56,727 nt of DNA from CAWABB01 sp963780165. Lineage in GTDB: Bacteria; Bacteroidota; Ignavibacteria; UBA10030; UBA6906. Of the stretch, positions 45,862-54,822 are shown one piece after another. The notes beneath the pieces were generated by a model. The model made no database searches. It had not been told where the DNA came from and worked only from the letters and a program-made list of their open reading frames with translations. The stretch is taken from contig CAWABB010000005.1 in assembly GCA_963780165.1 (NCBI GenBank), positions 1 through 56,727 of the forward strand, in the 5' to 3' direction. The translations under genes were made by a program, and so were the position numbers. How positions within the stretch are numbered: position 1 is the first letter of the stretch; every line of letters starts with the position of its first letter.

Positions 45862-47061
45862 TCAGCGTCCTTTCGCAATGGACTGATACAAGTCGAGGTA
45901 TTCACGAGCAACGACCTCGCCGCGGAAATCGCGCGCCCTCATCATGTTCGCATGCCCCATGCGGCGGCACCCTTCGGGATCGCGCAACAGGCGCTCGAGG
46001 GTGTCGGCAATGGACGCCGGGTTCCGGGGCAACACCCAGAGGCAGTTCTCCGGCTCGTGCAGGTAGTCCGCAGCCGCACGAATTCGGGTCGTCACCATGG
46101 CCATCCCGGCCGCCATCCCGTGCAGGATCGTCATCGGAAAACCTTCCTGGTGGTATGTCGGAAGCACAAGGATGGACGCGGCGCGATACCGAGCAATGGT
46201 ATCATCTTCCGTCATCTGGCCTGTAAACGCCACGGTGTCGCCCAATTTCAGTCGTCCCGCACGCTCTCGCAGATCGCTCATCTGGGGCCCGTCCCCTACG
46301 CACACCAACGGGACATGCACCCCTCGTTGCTTCAGAAGAGCCACCGCGTCTAGCAGATCGGCAAGCCCCTTCGGCGGAATGAACCGCGCGACAAACAGCA
46401 GCCCGCCCCGGTGGTTCGTCGCGGGCGGCCCGGCAAACCGGTCGACGTCAACGGCGTTCTTCACCACCACGAATCGCCGCCGCGGAAACCCTGCTGCGAC
46501 AAAGTTGCCCAGCTCTTCCCTTGAGAGCAAACCGACGCACGCCGAGAGGGCAACCACGATGCGCGTCAACGCCCGCCAGAAGTCCCCACCTTCGGCCAGA
46601 ACACGGGCGTCAGAGCCGTGGTATTTGAGGAATACACGGTGGCCCAGCGACCGCGCGATCACGAGGTACAGCACATCTCTCCCGAGCGCATCGCGGTTGT
46701 AGGCGGAGTTAAGATGAACGACGTCGGGCCGCTCGTGCAGGAGCATGCGCGTGAACGCGACCAGATCCCTAAGGAGCCTGGCCAGACGCCTGCCGAACGG
46801 CGCGGCTGTTGTGCGGCTTCCGAACATAAACGGGATGACCTCCACGCCGCCGATCGATTCCAGGCCACGCATCACGCTCCGCTCAGCGGCAAAGATGCCT
46901 CCGGCCTGCGCCTGATCTACCAGACCCATCAGCACACGGACCGTCGGACCGGCTTGCCTTGCACCACCAGGCTCGGTCAATCCCGCCGGCGCGCTCTTCG
47001 TCTCACGGGCGTCGGACCGGAGATGTGGCATCGATGCAGCACTGATTTCAGGATCTCTCAT
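45862..47061 (-). CDS. Glycosyltransferase family 4
   Basis: A 399-aa GT-B fold glycosyltransferase. The N-terminal half holds VVHLNSAYNRDALGRDVLY (about 110-128); the donor half begins GLLFVARFIPPKGLADLLDA (about 222-241), with VAFTGQMTEDDTIARYRAA (about 280-298) and the family glutamate motif HQEGFPMTILHGMAAGMAMV (about 308-327). Its ATG overlaps the stop of the CapK-like gene by four bases (47058-47061), so translation is coupled. A disordered stretch of about 40 residues precedes the fold. Confidence 0.87.
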   Translation of the reverse strand: MRDPEISAASMPHLRSDARETKSAPAGLTEPGGARQAGPTVRVLMGLVDQAQAGGIFAAERSVMRGLESIGGVEVIPFMFGSRTTAAPFGRRLARLLRDLVAFTRMLLHERPDVVHLNSAYNRDALGRDVLYLVIARSLGHRVFLKYHGSDARVLAEGGDFWRALTRIVVALSACVGLLSREELGNFVAAGFPRRRFVVVKNAVDVDRFAGPPATNHRGGLLFVARFIPPKGLADLLDAVALLKQRGVHVPLVCVGDGPQMSDLRERAGRLKLGDTVAFTGQMTEDDTIARYRAASILVLPTYHQEGFPMTILHGMAAGMAMVTTRIRAAADYLHEPENCLWVLPRNPASIADTLERLLRDPEGCRRMGHANMMRARDFRGEVVAREYLDLYQSIAKGR

Positions 47062-48479
47062 GCATTCTCCCCTCTTGCCGGCACGGGTTCCTGGGCGACG
47101 TGCGAGATGACCCAGCGAAACTTGCTGCCGATATGAACGTCTATCGACCGTACCACATCAAACACAATGCGCATCTCCAACCCCAGACAGGCATGGAGGT
47201 TCCGCTGAAGTGTCCGGGTATCGACTTGCGCGTCGGGATTGTCCCTCTCGATGCGAACAACCAGCGTGGCCAGGTCCTCCTGAATAATCTGCGAACGGCG
47301 AATATTGCCGATCCCGTGGAACGCCCCCATAATGCCGTCTCCCGGAATCTTCCGTCCGTCCGGCGTCTGGATACAGTCCACCAGCCGCCCCTGCACAGAC
47401 TCCAGCTGGGGCATCGCGCGACCGCACGAGCATGGCAGCGCCGCGAGGCGCCCGATGTCGCCGGTCTGGTAGCGGATCAGCGGCATGCCCAGGTTGTTCA
47501 GCCCGGTGCCAATCAGCTCCCCGCTCCCGCCGGGGGCGGCATCCGACCCGTCCCGGAGGACCTCAAGAATACCGTACTCGGGATTGATGTGAAGCCCCGC
47601 ATGTACCTCGCACTCGGTTGCCGCGGTGACGCGTTCTGCCTGACCGTAGAGGTCGAACACCCGTGTGCGGAACCTCTCTTCGATCTCGCGGCGATGAATC
47701 TCATACAGCGGCTCCGACGAGGTAAAGATTGCGCGCACCGGGAAGAAACGTCCGCGGCGGCGCAGGAAGTTGGCCAGCACGAGAATCGTTGAAGGGAATC
47801 CCTCAATGAAGGCCGGACGGAACTTCTCGAGTTTGTCGAAGTACTCTGGAAGCGTTTCGTCCGACATATGGTAGTATGAGAACAGCAGCTGTCGGTCAGC
47901 TGCATTGTACCGCCAGTACGGCGGGCGCTTCGGGAGGTTGGACGGGATGATGACGTTGTTCCAGATCGTTCCCCACACCGCAGCCTTCCGCGCTCTGATC
48001 TCGATACCAGCCCAGCGGCGCTGACGCCAGATCATCGCATGCTCGAAAGCGATCGAGGTGTGCGTCCGCAGCGCGTTGATCGGCGTCCCCGTCGAACCTG
48101 TCGTCCAACCTGAAAACAGCAACCTGCGCGGAAACGCCGTGGAGACGAGCTCCCGCGCGTTCGCCCGCAACATGTCCTTGGTCAAGATGGGGACCTTCTT
48201 CAGATCATCAACCGAGCGGACATCCGAGGGGCGCAGTCCGCGCGCGTCGAAGAGCCGCCGGTAGTACGGCACCGTATCGTATGCGTGCCGGATCAGCTCG
48301 CGCACCCTCTGGTCCTGCAGGTCCCGGAACTGGTCCGCGGAGAACCACTGGCTCGCCTCTAGCTCAGCAAGGGTCCGGCGGAACTCCGCCCCGTTCTTCA
48401 AAGCGGACACGGCATACCCCTTGGCGGAGAAGTACGCGCTTCGGGCGACGTACGAGAGTGCTGTGCGAAGGTTGTCCAT
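47058..48479 (-). CDS. CapK/PaaK-like adenylate-forming enzyme
   Basis: A 473-aa protein of the phenylacetate-CoA ligase/coenzyme F390 synthetase type (CapK family). The ATP-binding loop GWTTGSTGTPI (about 123-133), DLYGQAERVTAATEC (about 268-282) and IRYQTGDIGRL (about 325-335) are visible, with a cysteine pair PCSCG after it. Such enzymes activate carboxylic acids as acyl-adenylates, and in capsule loci they are thought to help attach acyl or amino-acid groups. Its start overlaps the stop of the amino-acid dehydrogenase by one base (TAATG), linking the two. The acid activated here is unknown. Confidence 0.82.
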   Translation of the reverse strand: MDNLRTALSYVARSAYFSAKGYAVSALKNGAEFRRTLAELEASQWFSADQFRDLQDQRVRELIRHAYDTVPYYRRLFDARGLRPSDVRSVDDLKKVPILTKDMLRANARELVSTAFPRRLLFSGWTTGSTGTPINALRTHTSIAFEHAMIWRQRRWAGIEIRARKAAVWGTIWNNVIIPSNLPKRPPYWRYNAADRQLLFSYYHMSDETLPEYFDKLEKFRPAFIEGFPSTILVLANFLRRRGRFFPVRAIFTSSEPLYEIHRREIEERFRTRVFDLYGQAERVTAATECEVHAGLHINPEYGILEVLRDGSDAAPGGSGELIGTGLNNLGMPLIRYQTGDIGRLAALPCSCGRAMPQLESVQGRLVDCIQTPDGRKIPGDGIMGAFHGIGNIRRSQIIQEDLATLVVRIERDNPDAQVDTRTLQRNLHACLGLEMRIVFDVVRSIDVHIGSKFRWVISHVAQEPVPARGENA

Positions 48480-49745
48480 TACCGTTCCCCTCCCCCCACG
48501 GGTGGATCGTTCGACATAAACCGGCTAAGGTAAGCGGACCCGAGCGGTCTGACCACCGCCTCCGGAATCAGACCGGCGTTGAATGTGCGCAGGGCAATGC
48601 TCCTGAGGCCACGCCGGGGATTCTGGCTGGCTGCGGCTTCCTGCACTCTCCTGAATCTGCCGAGGGCGTATGCCTCCGCAATTGGCATCATTTCTGTCCC
48701 GCGGGCGCGAGCCTCCGCGATGAGGCCGATGATCCGGCCGCGGTTTTTCCGCCGCAGGAAAGCCTCGATCGCGTCCTCCGAGATACCCAGGACTTCAGCT
48801 TTGTTGCCTAGGACGCCTCCGCAATTCGCGGCGAAGTACGGAATCGAGAGAATGCCCCGCTCATGGAGAATGCGATCCGCCTGCGTCGTCACCGGGTTAT
48901 TCGCCCCCGGCACGACGAGCCTCGCCCTCACGTCAGCGGCGTTCTCCTTGGTGATCGAAAACTGGCCCGCGCAGGGAGAAAACAGGTCTACATCCAGCAC
49001 CTTCAGCGCATGATGCGGTAACCGATCCGCCCTCTCGTACGCCGTCACACAATCGTTCCCGAGCCGGTCGCGAAGGCGCATCAATTGCTCGACGTCCAGC
49101 CCGGCCGGATTGTAGATGGCCGCTCTGGAGGTGGACACGGCGACAACGCGCATCCCGTGACGGCGCACAAGGAGATCCGCGAGAGCACTCCCCACCGATC
49201 CAAACCCTTCTATCGCGACCGTTCTGCCCACCAGTGGCATCCTCTGTGCCTCGCTGCACGCCTCGACACCGACCATGACCCCCATGGCGGTGTAACGACC
49301 CGACTTGATGCCGCGACGACGGCGCGGTTTCGGGATCTCACTCCTCGCCGCCGCGAGCATCTCTCCGATATCCTCGTTCGTCGTGCCCATGTCGGGTCCG
49401 GAGATGTACGCTCGTGTGCAAAGCAGCGGAGCAATGATCTCGCCAAACCGACGCAGCAACTGCCACTTTCGTTCGCGGGGCACATCGGAGTCCTCGAAGA
49501 TTCCCGCTTTCGCGCCGCCCTGCGCCATGCCGCTGAAGCCGTACTTCAGCGTCATGCCATGTGCCAAGGCTGAGATCTGCTCGACGGTGAGATCGTTTGT
49601 GATGCGCAACCCGCCGCAAGCGTGACCGACCACGCTGGCGTCGATCACAACGTAGCCGCGCAGGCCGATCGAGTCGTCGCGGACCGCAGGTGATACTCTG
49701 AGGTGCAAGAGAGTGGAGATCTTCGATTATGTCGTCATGGACCAT
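48479..49745 (-). CDS. Glu/Leu/Phe/Val-type amino-acid dehydrogenase (frameshift near 49684-49690)
   Basis: An NAD(P)-dependent amino-acid dehydrogenase: GGAKAGI (catalytic Lys), YISGPDMGTTNEDIGEM (active-site Asp) and the Rossmann motif VAIEGFGSVGSAL. The uninterrupted frame starts poorly, at TTG 49708. Removing one base near the CC at 49684-49685 joins it to the frame of ATG 49745 and restores a family-like N-terminus (MVHDDIIEDLHSL, then CVRDDSIGLRGYVVID), total 421 aa, a normal length. The family interconverts an amino acid and its 2-oxo acid with ammonia. Its place in a capsule operon, coupled to a CapK-like enzyme, suggests it supplies an amino-acid or oxo-acid decoration; this is inference. 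Confidence 0.8.
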
Positions 49746-49924
49746 GGCGATGTGATTTCGTATGCATTGAGAAGCGATAGAAGAACCACGTGCGCCGCTG
49801 CCCCGAATGTTCGTGCAGGCGGAACGGTGGTGTGGCTGTGTGGATGTAATCTACGGAGGGAGACGGGTGAGGTGTCGTGCGCGAAGTCACACAATGCCAC
49901 CCCGCGGTGGATATCGGCATCACA

Positions 49925-49978
49925 TGGTCGGAGCCACGAGGGTCAGCTCCGACCACACATGGGTGCAGGCGCACCCAT
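49925..49978. terminator. Twin hairpins after the algD-like gene
   Basis: TGGTCGGAGC/GCTCCGACCA (49925-49934 with 49946-49955) is a perfect 10-bp stem, and ATGGGTGC/GCACCCAT (49959-49966 with 49971-49978) a perfect 8-bp stem ending in the algD-like stop codon. They separate two minus-strand operons. No U-tract is present. Confidence 0.45.
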
Positions 49979-51288
49979 TACCAGGCGATGCCGACGTACT
50001 CGTTGTTCGAGACCCGGTCCTTCAGGATGCGCACGAGATCGAAAACGACCTTTCCCTTGGGGATGATGCGGATGGCTTCGGCGAACTCGGGAGCCTTGTT
50101 GCCGATGATGATGACTTCGCTGGACGCCACCACGTCCGCGGCGGAGTCGCGCATGAGTGCGGCCAGGTGAGGGATGCGCTGCTCGATATAGCTCTGGTTT
50201 GCACCCATCAGTCGGGCGATTTGAACGTTGCGGTCGTACAATTGGACCGAGCACCCCTTCCCAATAAGCGTCTCGATCACTTCGACGATCGGACTGCCGC
50301 GGAGGTCATCGGTCCCGGCCTTGAAGCTGAATCCGAGTACACCCACCTTCTTCTTGTCGAGCTGGAGAATGGAGGACACCACCGCAGCCACCTGCACACG
50401 GTTGCTTTCCAGCAGTGAATTCAGGAGCGGCGTCGACAGATCGAGACTGCGCGCCTGGTACGTGATCGCGTTCACGTCCTTCGGCAGACAGGACCCGCCG
50501 AACGCGAAGCCGGGCTTCAGATAATAAGGGGATAAGTTGAGTTTCGTGTCCTTGCAGAAGATATCCATGACGGCGTGGCTGTCGATCCCCAGCCGCTTGC
50601 AGATCATGCCGATTTCATTGGCAAACGTGATCTTGACGGCGTGGAACGAGTTGTCCGCGTACTTCACCATTTCCGCAACTTCGATCGACGTCACAATCAG
50701 CTCTCCCGGGAGCTTCTCGTAAAGGCTCTGCAGAAGCCCGGTGGAACGATCGTCTGTCCCGCCGAAGACGGTCTTGGGGGGATGGTCGAAGTCGTAGACC
50801 GAGGTCCCCTCGCGCAGGAACTCCGGATTGAAGCAGACGCCGAAGTCGCGCCCCGCCGTCTTCCCGGAATGCTGCTCGAGTGTCGGCATCACGAGTGAGC
50901 GGAGAGTCCCTGGCAGCATTGTGCTGCGGCATACGATCACATGGAAGCCGTTCTTTGTCTTGAGCGCCGCCCCGATCTGCTCGCAGACAGTTTTCAGGTA
51001 ATTCAGTTCAATGCTGCCGTTCGGCCGGGATGGGGTCCCGACCGCGATAAACGTCAGATCGCTGTTCCGGATGGCATCCGCCACGTCGATGGTCGCACGC
51101 AACCGCCCCGCACGCACGGACTCGCCGATCAGGTTCTCGATCGCAGGCTCCACCACGGGCGATTGGCCTGCGTTGATCATGTCAATCTTCACCCTCGACA
51201 CATCCACGCCGATGACCTGATGGCCATCCCTGGCAAAGCACCCGCACGTCACCGCACCGACATATCCGAGCCCGAACACTGAAAGGTT
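49978..51288 (-). CDS. algD: GDP-mannose 6-dehydrogenase
   Basis: A 436-aa member of the UDP-glucose/GDP-mannose dehydrogenase family, closest in pattern to AlgD. It would oxidise GDP-mannose to GDP-mannuronate with two NAD+ in the cytoplasm. MNLSVFGLGYVGAVTCGCF (NAD site), VEPAIENLI, NPEFLREGT, the helix VAEMVKYADNSFHAVKITFA and the catalytic cysteine in GFAFGGSCLPKDV (about Cys 267) are all visible; SFKAGTDDLRGSP ends the catalytic core. Length equals AlgD (436 aa). ATG at 51288 starts the family sequence; the frame extends 19 codons further. It lies 19 bases after a lyase-like gene, suggesting a uronate-containing polymer. Confidence 0.88.
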   Translation of the reverse strand, partial: NLSVFGLGYVGAVTCGCFARDGHQVIGVDVSRVKIDMINAGQSPVVEPAIENLIGESVRAGRLRATIDVADAIRNSDLTFIAVGTPSRPNGSIELNYLKTVCEQIGAALKTKNGFHVIVCRSTMLPGTLRSLVMPTLEQHSGKTAGRDFGVCFNPEFLREGTSVYDFDHPPKTVFGGTDDRSTGLLQSLYEKLPGELIVTSIEVAEMVKYADNSFHAVKITFANEIGMICKRLGIDSHAVMDIFCKDTKLNLSPYYLKPGFAFGGSCLPKDVNAITYQARSLDLSTPLLNSLLESNRVQVAAVVSSILQLDKKKVGVLGFSFKAGTDDLRGSPIVEVIETLIGKGCSVQLYDRNVQIARLMGANQSYIEQRIPHLAALMRDSAADVVASSEVIIIGNKAPEFAEAIRIIPKGKVVFDLVRILKDRVSNNEYVGIAW

Positions 51289-51307
51289 CATGACATCTCC
51301 TGAGGTA

Positions 51308-53260
51308 TCATAGCAGTTGAATCCGGGTTGTGCACATGTGTGCACCTTCGATCACTTTCGACATGCGCACGGCCGTCGCCGGTTCCTTTCGGTCGATACC
51401 GGGCGAGTACCAACCCAGCGGCGGATCGGTCTCACCGCTGTGCACCGAAACAGTCCCCGATGACGCATCGGGTTCGATCAAGATCGCCGCGCCCGCGTGC
51501 TCGACTCTGATCCTGCCGCCATCCACCGTCCAACGGCACGCGGGATGCAGGTGCCACAGGATGTCGACCGTGTGTGCATCTCTACATTCGAGCCGATCGG
51601 TCACAACGATCGCGCGAGCTGTTGCGTCGAGCCTCACCTCGCGCTCGTGGACGACCGGGTCAGTCAAGCGCGTGTACCCGTCGTGCATCCCCCGGACTCG
51701 GTCCGGGCTTCGCTCCAGCAACGCTGCGCGGGCGTGGCGCAACCACATGAAACTTCCTCCGATCACCGACTGGTCCTGTCCGTCCACGACAACAGTATTG
51801 TGCGCCCGGGTGCCCCGGAAGTAGTCGCGCCAGACGCGGTCCGTGTGGTACACATAGGTACCCGGATCCACCAGGAACGGCACCCCTTTGTAGTCCAGAA
51901 GGATACTCAGCGCATCGGCGTGACCGTGCGCTGCGATCGAAAGAAAGCCGAGCGGGCCGCAGTCAGCGACCACACGGGCCTCAGCTCCGCGCAGGATGTA
52001 ATATCCGCCTTCCGGGAAATCGCCTCGGAGACCATTCACCTGTTCGGCCCTCGCGGGGAGCCCGGCATGCCCCGTGAGCCAGAAGGTTTTCTCGTCAACC
52101 CGCTCCAGCCCTGAACCGAGTTCCGGCCGCCTGAATGCCACGGCCGCGGTGTCCGACAATGATCGGAACTTGTTGTATTCGGGGGCATGGCACAGGACAA
52201 CCACATACCCTTCATCATCGTCGCCGATGGAAGGGACCTCTCCGCGTTCGTCGATCAGGGCATGCACGAACTCGGCCATCCGTTCGAGCCGCTGGACGTA
52301 AGCCGGGGAGAACGGCCGGCCGTTCAATTCCCCCATGGAAGCGGCTATGAACAAGAAGTCGAAGACGAAGGTCTGATATGCCGTGGTCTGCTCTTTGGTG
52401 ACGCCGTCAGACCAGACCTGCGCCAGCGCTTCCCGCTCCAGAATGGCCTGGGCGCGCCGTATCCAGCGCGCGGACTCCGGCACGTCTACCATGAGCGCGC
52501 CGATGAACAGACCCGCCGCTTCTCCGATGAGGTGGTTGTTCGCGGAAGAGTATCTCGAAAGATTCCTGTTGATGAACCAGAGATGCTGATGCAGCGAGTG
52601 CAGCCAGGATTGCCGAATCTCCAAGGTCAGGCTGTTCGGGATGCGTTCGCCGGCGAGAAGGAAGTGAAGCGCGAACGTCCAGTTGATAACCCGGAGCGCG
52701 CTTTCGAGGGAACTTGCCCACTGAACGCCCTGCGGATAGGGGCACTCGGCAAGCCACGAGCGCACTTGCGCGACGACATCCGCCGCATAGGGTTCCTCTC
52801 CCGTGAGATACCAAGCCTTCGAGAGCTCCACGAAATGATGGTGCCTGTTATGCTCCCAGAGGTATTTGATATCCCCGTAGCGAGCTGAATCCCGGTAGTC
52901 CAGCAGCGGCCCGAATCCCCTGGGAGCGTCCACGCCGTTCTTATAGTCCCGGTTCCACCGGATAACGTCGCCGAACGGATGCCGCTCGAGCGCGAAGAAG
53001 CTGAATCGGTGGTCGAGCAACTCACGAGCGGCCCGGTCGGTCCACCCCAGCTGACGGGCCACGATATCCCTGACCTTATGCCGATCCGAGAGGTCTACCG
53101 GCCATCGACGGTCGGCAATGGCCGCTCGCCCGGGCACAGGAGGAATACCGACGGCTGGAATTCTCCGCTCCACCATGTGGCGTCCTCCACGGTACGCGCG
53201 GTGTGCGATTTCGGCCACCGACATGCGCCGGAGACGGCGGACCATCCAGGACAGCTTCAT
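51308..53260 (-). CDS. Heparinase II/III-like polysaccharide lyase family protein
   Basis: A 650-aa protein. An alpha/alpha-toroid (about 60-370: QWASSLESALRVINWTFAL, SRYSSANNHLIGEAAGLF, DGVTKEQTTAYQTFVFDF) leads to a beta-sandwich (about 395-640: AAHGHADALSILLDYKGVPF, VDPGTYVYHTDRVWRDYFRG, RAHNTVVVDG). The NNHLIGE, HGHADALS and RAHNTV motifs carry the Asn, His and Tyr/His positions used by heparinase II/III and related alginate lyases. No clear signal peptide was found, so its location is uncertain. ATG at 53260 begins the family sequence MKLSWMVRRLRRMS. With the GDP-mannose dehydrogenase next door it may cut or edit uronate-containing polymer. Confidence 0.85.
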   Translation of the reverse strand: MKLSWMVRRLRRMSVAEIAHRAYRGGRHMVERRIPAVGIPPVPGRAAIADRRWPVDLSDRHKVRDIVARQLGWTDRAARELLDHRFSFFALERHPFGDVIRWNRDYKNGVDAPRGFGPLLDYRDSARYGDIKYLWEHNRHHHFVELSKAWYLTGEEPYAADVVAQVRSWLAECPYPQGVQWASSLESALRVINWTFALHFLLAGERIPNSLTLEIRQSWLHSLHQHLWFINRNLSRYSSANNHLIGEAAGLFIGALMVDVPESARWIRRAQAILEREALAQVWSDGVTKEQTTAYQTFVFDFLFIAASMGELNGRPFSPAYVQRLERMAEFVHALIDERGEVPSIGDDDEGYVVVLCHAPEYNKFRSLSDTAAVAFRRPELGSGLERVDEKTFWLTGHAGLPARAEQVNGLRGDFPEGGYYILRGAEARVVADCGPLGFLSIAAHGHADALSILLDYKGVPFLVDPGTYVYHTDRVWRDYFRGTRAHNTVVVDGQDQSVIGGSFMWLRHARAALLERSPDRVRGMHDGYTRLTDPVVHEREVRLDATARAIVVTDRLECRDAHTVDILWHLHPACRWTVDGGRIRVEHAGAAILIEPDASSGTVSVHSGETDPPLGWYSPGIDRKEPATAVRMSKVIEGAHMCTTRIQLL

Positions 53261-53320
53261 AGTGCCCCCCCGGACAACTGCCCAGCCAGACACCCGAGCG
53301 ACTGCGCGCTTTTGATGCTC

Positions 53321-53577
53321 TCAAACATTGATCAGGCTCTTCACCGACATCATCTTTCCGTTCGACTCGCGCAGAATGCTGTCCCTTAGCTCGATCCGGA
53401 ACGCCGAACGCAGCCCACGGGTCATGCACCCGAAAGGACGCGTGCTCGAACCGAATATTGTCTATCCCGCGCAGCAGTACCAGAGGAGTTCCACTGGTCG
53501 GACTCTCTCAACAGGTCATAATATTCCCTGAGGGATCCAGTGGACCGGATCGCATGCTGTCGCGCTTCACGGTGCAC
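53321..53577 (-). CDS. Unidentified short reading with two frame breaks
   Basis: In the 306-base gap between the GT4 and lyase genes, three successive minus frames carry protein-like sequence: LREYYDLLRESDQWNS, then LVLLRGIDNIRFEHASFRV, then FRIELRDSILRESNGKMMS and a stop at 53321-53323. Each step is again one extra base, repairable at T near 53482-53486 and at CCC/GGG near 53418-53422. GTG at 53577 would give about 84 aa. The family is not recognised; a small acyl-carrier-like protein was considered but the spacing around the serine does not fit. It could also be a decayed gene or chance. Confidence 0.3.
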
Positions 53578-54760
53578 GGCGAGGAACCTCTCTGGCCCCT
53601 GCCGTTGTGCGGCCCTCAAGGACATCACGGTAGACTGCCTCGAGCGAATCCATGATCGATGCTCGGACGAGCCTGCTCCGAAACACTTCCCTGGCCGCAA
53701 GCCCGAGCCGGCGTCTCAGGTCCGGATCTTCATGCAGTCTGCGCAGAGCCTCCTGCATCTCGCGGATGTTTCCCGGCTCGACGAAGATGACCGATTCGTT
53801 GTGCACAAAGAACTCGGGGACACCCCCCACCCGCGTCGTGATGATGGCACGCCCAGCCGCGGCGGCTTCAAGCACGACCAGCGGCAGGTTCTCGCGATGG
53901 CTCGGGAACAAGAAGATGCCGTGCTCCCGGAAGGCGTCCAGCTTTGCCGATCCTGCAACAGGAGGTCGAACTTGGACCTCTGTGAGATGCTCGGCACTGA
54001 TCCGGCTCTTAATCGCCTCCAGGTCTCCGGTCCATTCCTGCGGCCCGATCAGCGAGATGCTGGTCCGGGGCCCTTCGTCACGCAGCATGACGCCAAGGCT
54101 GACAATATCGTGCACGCCCTTCCTCTTGCCGATGGATCCGAGGAAGAACGCCTTGGCGTTGGGCGAGGGCTCAAGTGCAAGCGCCTCACGCTCAAACCAG
54201 GCCTCGATAGGGTTGAAAACGACATGAACTCGCGACTCTGGCAACCCCCATTCGGAGATGGCCCACAGCCGCCACCGGTCGCTCAGGACGATCATAGCAT
54301 CCATCTGCCCGATCCAGCGTCTGTAGAATTTCTTCTTCCACCCGGGGAGGTGCGCCCAGAACGTGTCTATGGATCCGCCATGTACGTGTCCGACGGCTCC
54401 CGCGCTCCCACGCTGACCAAGCCACAGGAAGAGAAGGCTCTTCGGGAAGTTCCATCCTGAAGTCACCGGGTAATGGACGATCGCAGGGCGTTCGCGCCTC
54501 AGCGCAGAAAGCCAGGAGGCAAGATGCGCACACAAATACCAGATATTCGTGGGGTTCAGATGTGCGCGGCCTCCAAGGCCTGTGGTCCTGTCGATGGCAA
54601 ACGGGATGAATCGGACCCGGCCGCGAAGTTCGTCCACGAACTGCGTGGTGACGAGGTGGACCGCGCCGCCAGATTTCGGGGCCAGCCCGCCGATCAATAC
54701 GCCCGGCGCGTTCGCTGCAGGGGCGCTCTCTTTTTCCGCGCTATCAGCTAAACTTGTCAA
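53567..54760 (-). CDS. Glycosyltransferase family 4
   Basis: A GT-B fold glycosyltransferase of about 397 aa. The N-terminal half begins GVLIGGLAPKSGGAVHLVTT and has HVHGGSIDTFWAHLPGW; the donor half has AFFLGSIGKRKGVHDIVSLG, FLFPSHRENLPLVVLEAAAA and GRAIITTRVGGVPEFF, the usual family order. The start is unclear: TTG at 54760 is the first plausible codon before the fold, while the longer frame to 55045 runs antisense-like through the polymerase gene without homology. It belongs to the operon descending from 56721. Confidence 0.8.
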   Translation of the reverse strand: MTSLADSAEKESAPAANAPGVLIGGLAPKSGGAVHLVTTQFVDELRGRVRFIPFAIDRTTGLGGRAHLNPTNIWYLCAHLASWLSALRRERPAIVHYPVTSGWNFPKSLLFLWLGQRGSAGAVGHVHGGSIDTFWAHLPGWKKKFYRRWIGQMDAMIVLSDRWRLWAISEWGLPESRVHVVFNPIEAWFEREALALEPSPNAKAFFLGSIGKRKGVHDIVSLGVMLRDEGPRTSISLIGPQEWTGDLEAIKSRISAEHLTEVQVRPPVAGSAKLDAFREHGIFLFPSHRENLPLVVLEAAAAGRAIITTRVGGVPEFFVHNESVIFVEPGNIREMQEALRRLHEDPDLRRRLGLAAREVFRSRLVRASIMDSLEAVYRDVLEGRTTAGAREVPRRAP

Positions 54761-54822
54761 TATACGGTCGGAAGTGGCGATGAGGGGGGGCTCCAGTAGC
54801 GGTGGGTGGGGAGGCCATGGTC

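Noticed and set aside
53321..53577. Acyl carrier protein in the gap before the lyase gene
   Set aside because: The WNSL and FRIEL segments resemble ACP pieces, but about 30 residues separate them instead of about 18, and the conserved Asp before Ser is absent.
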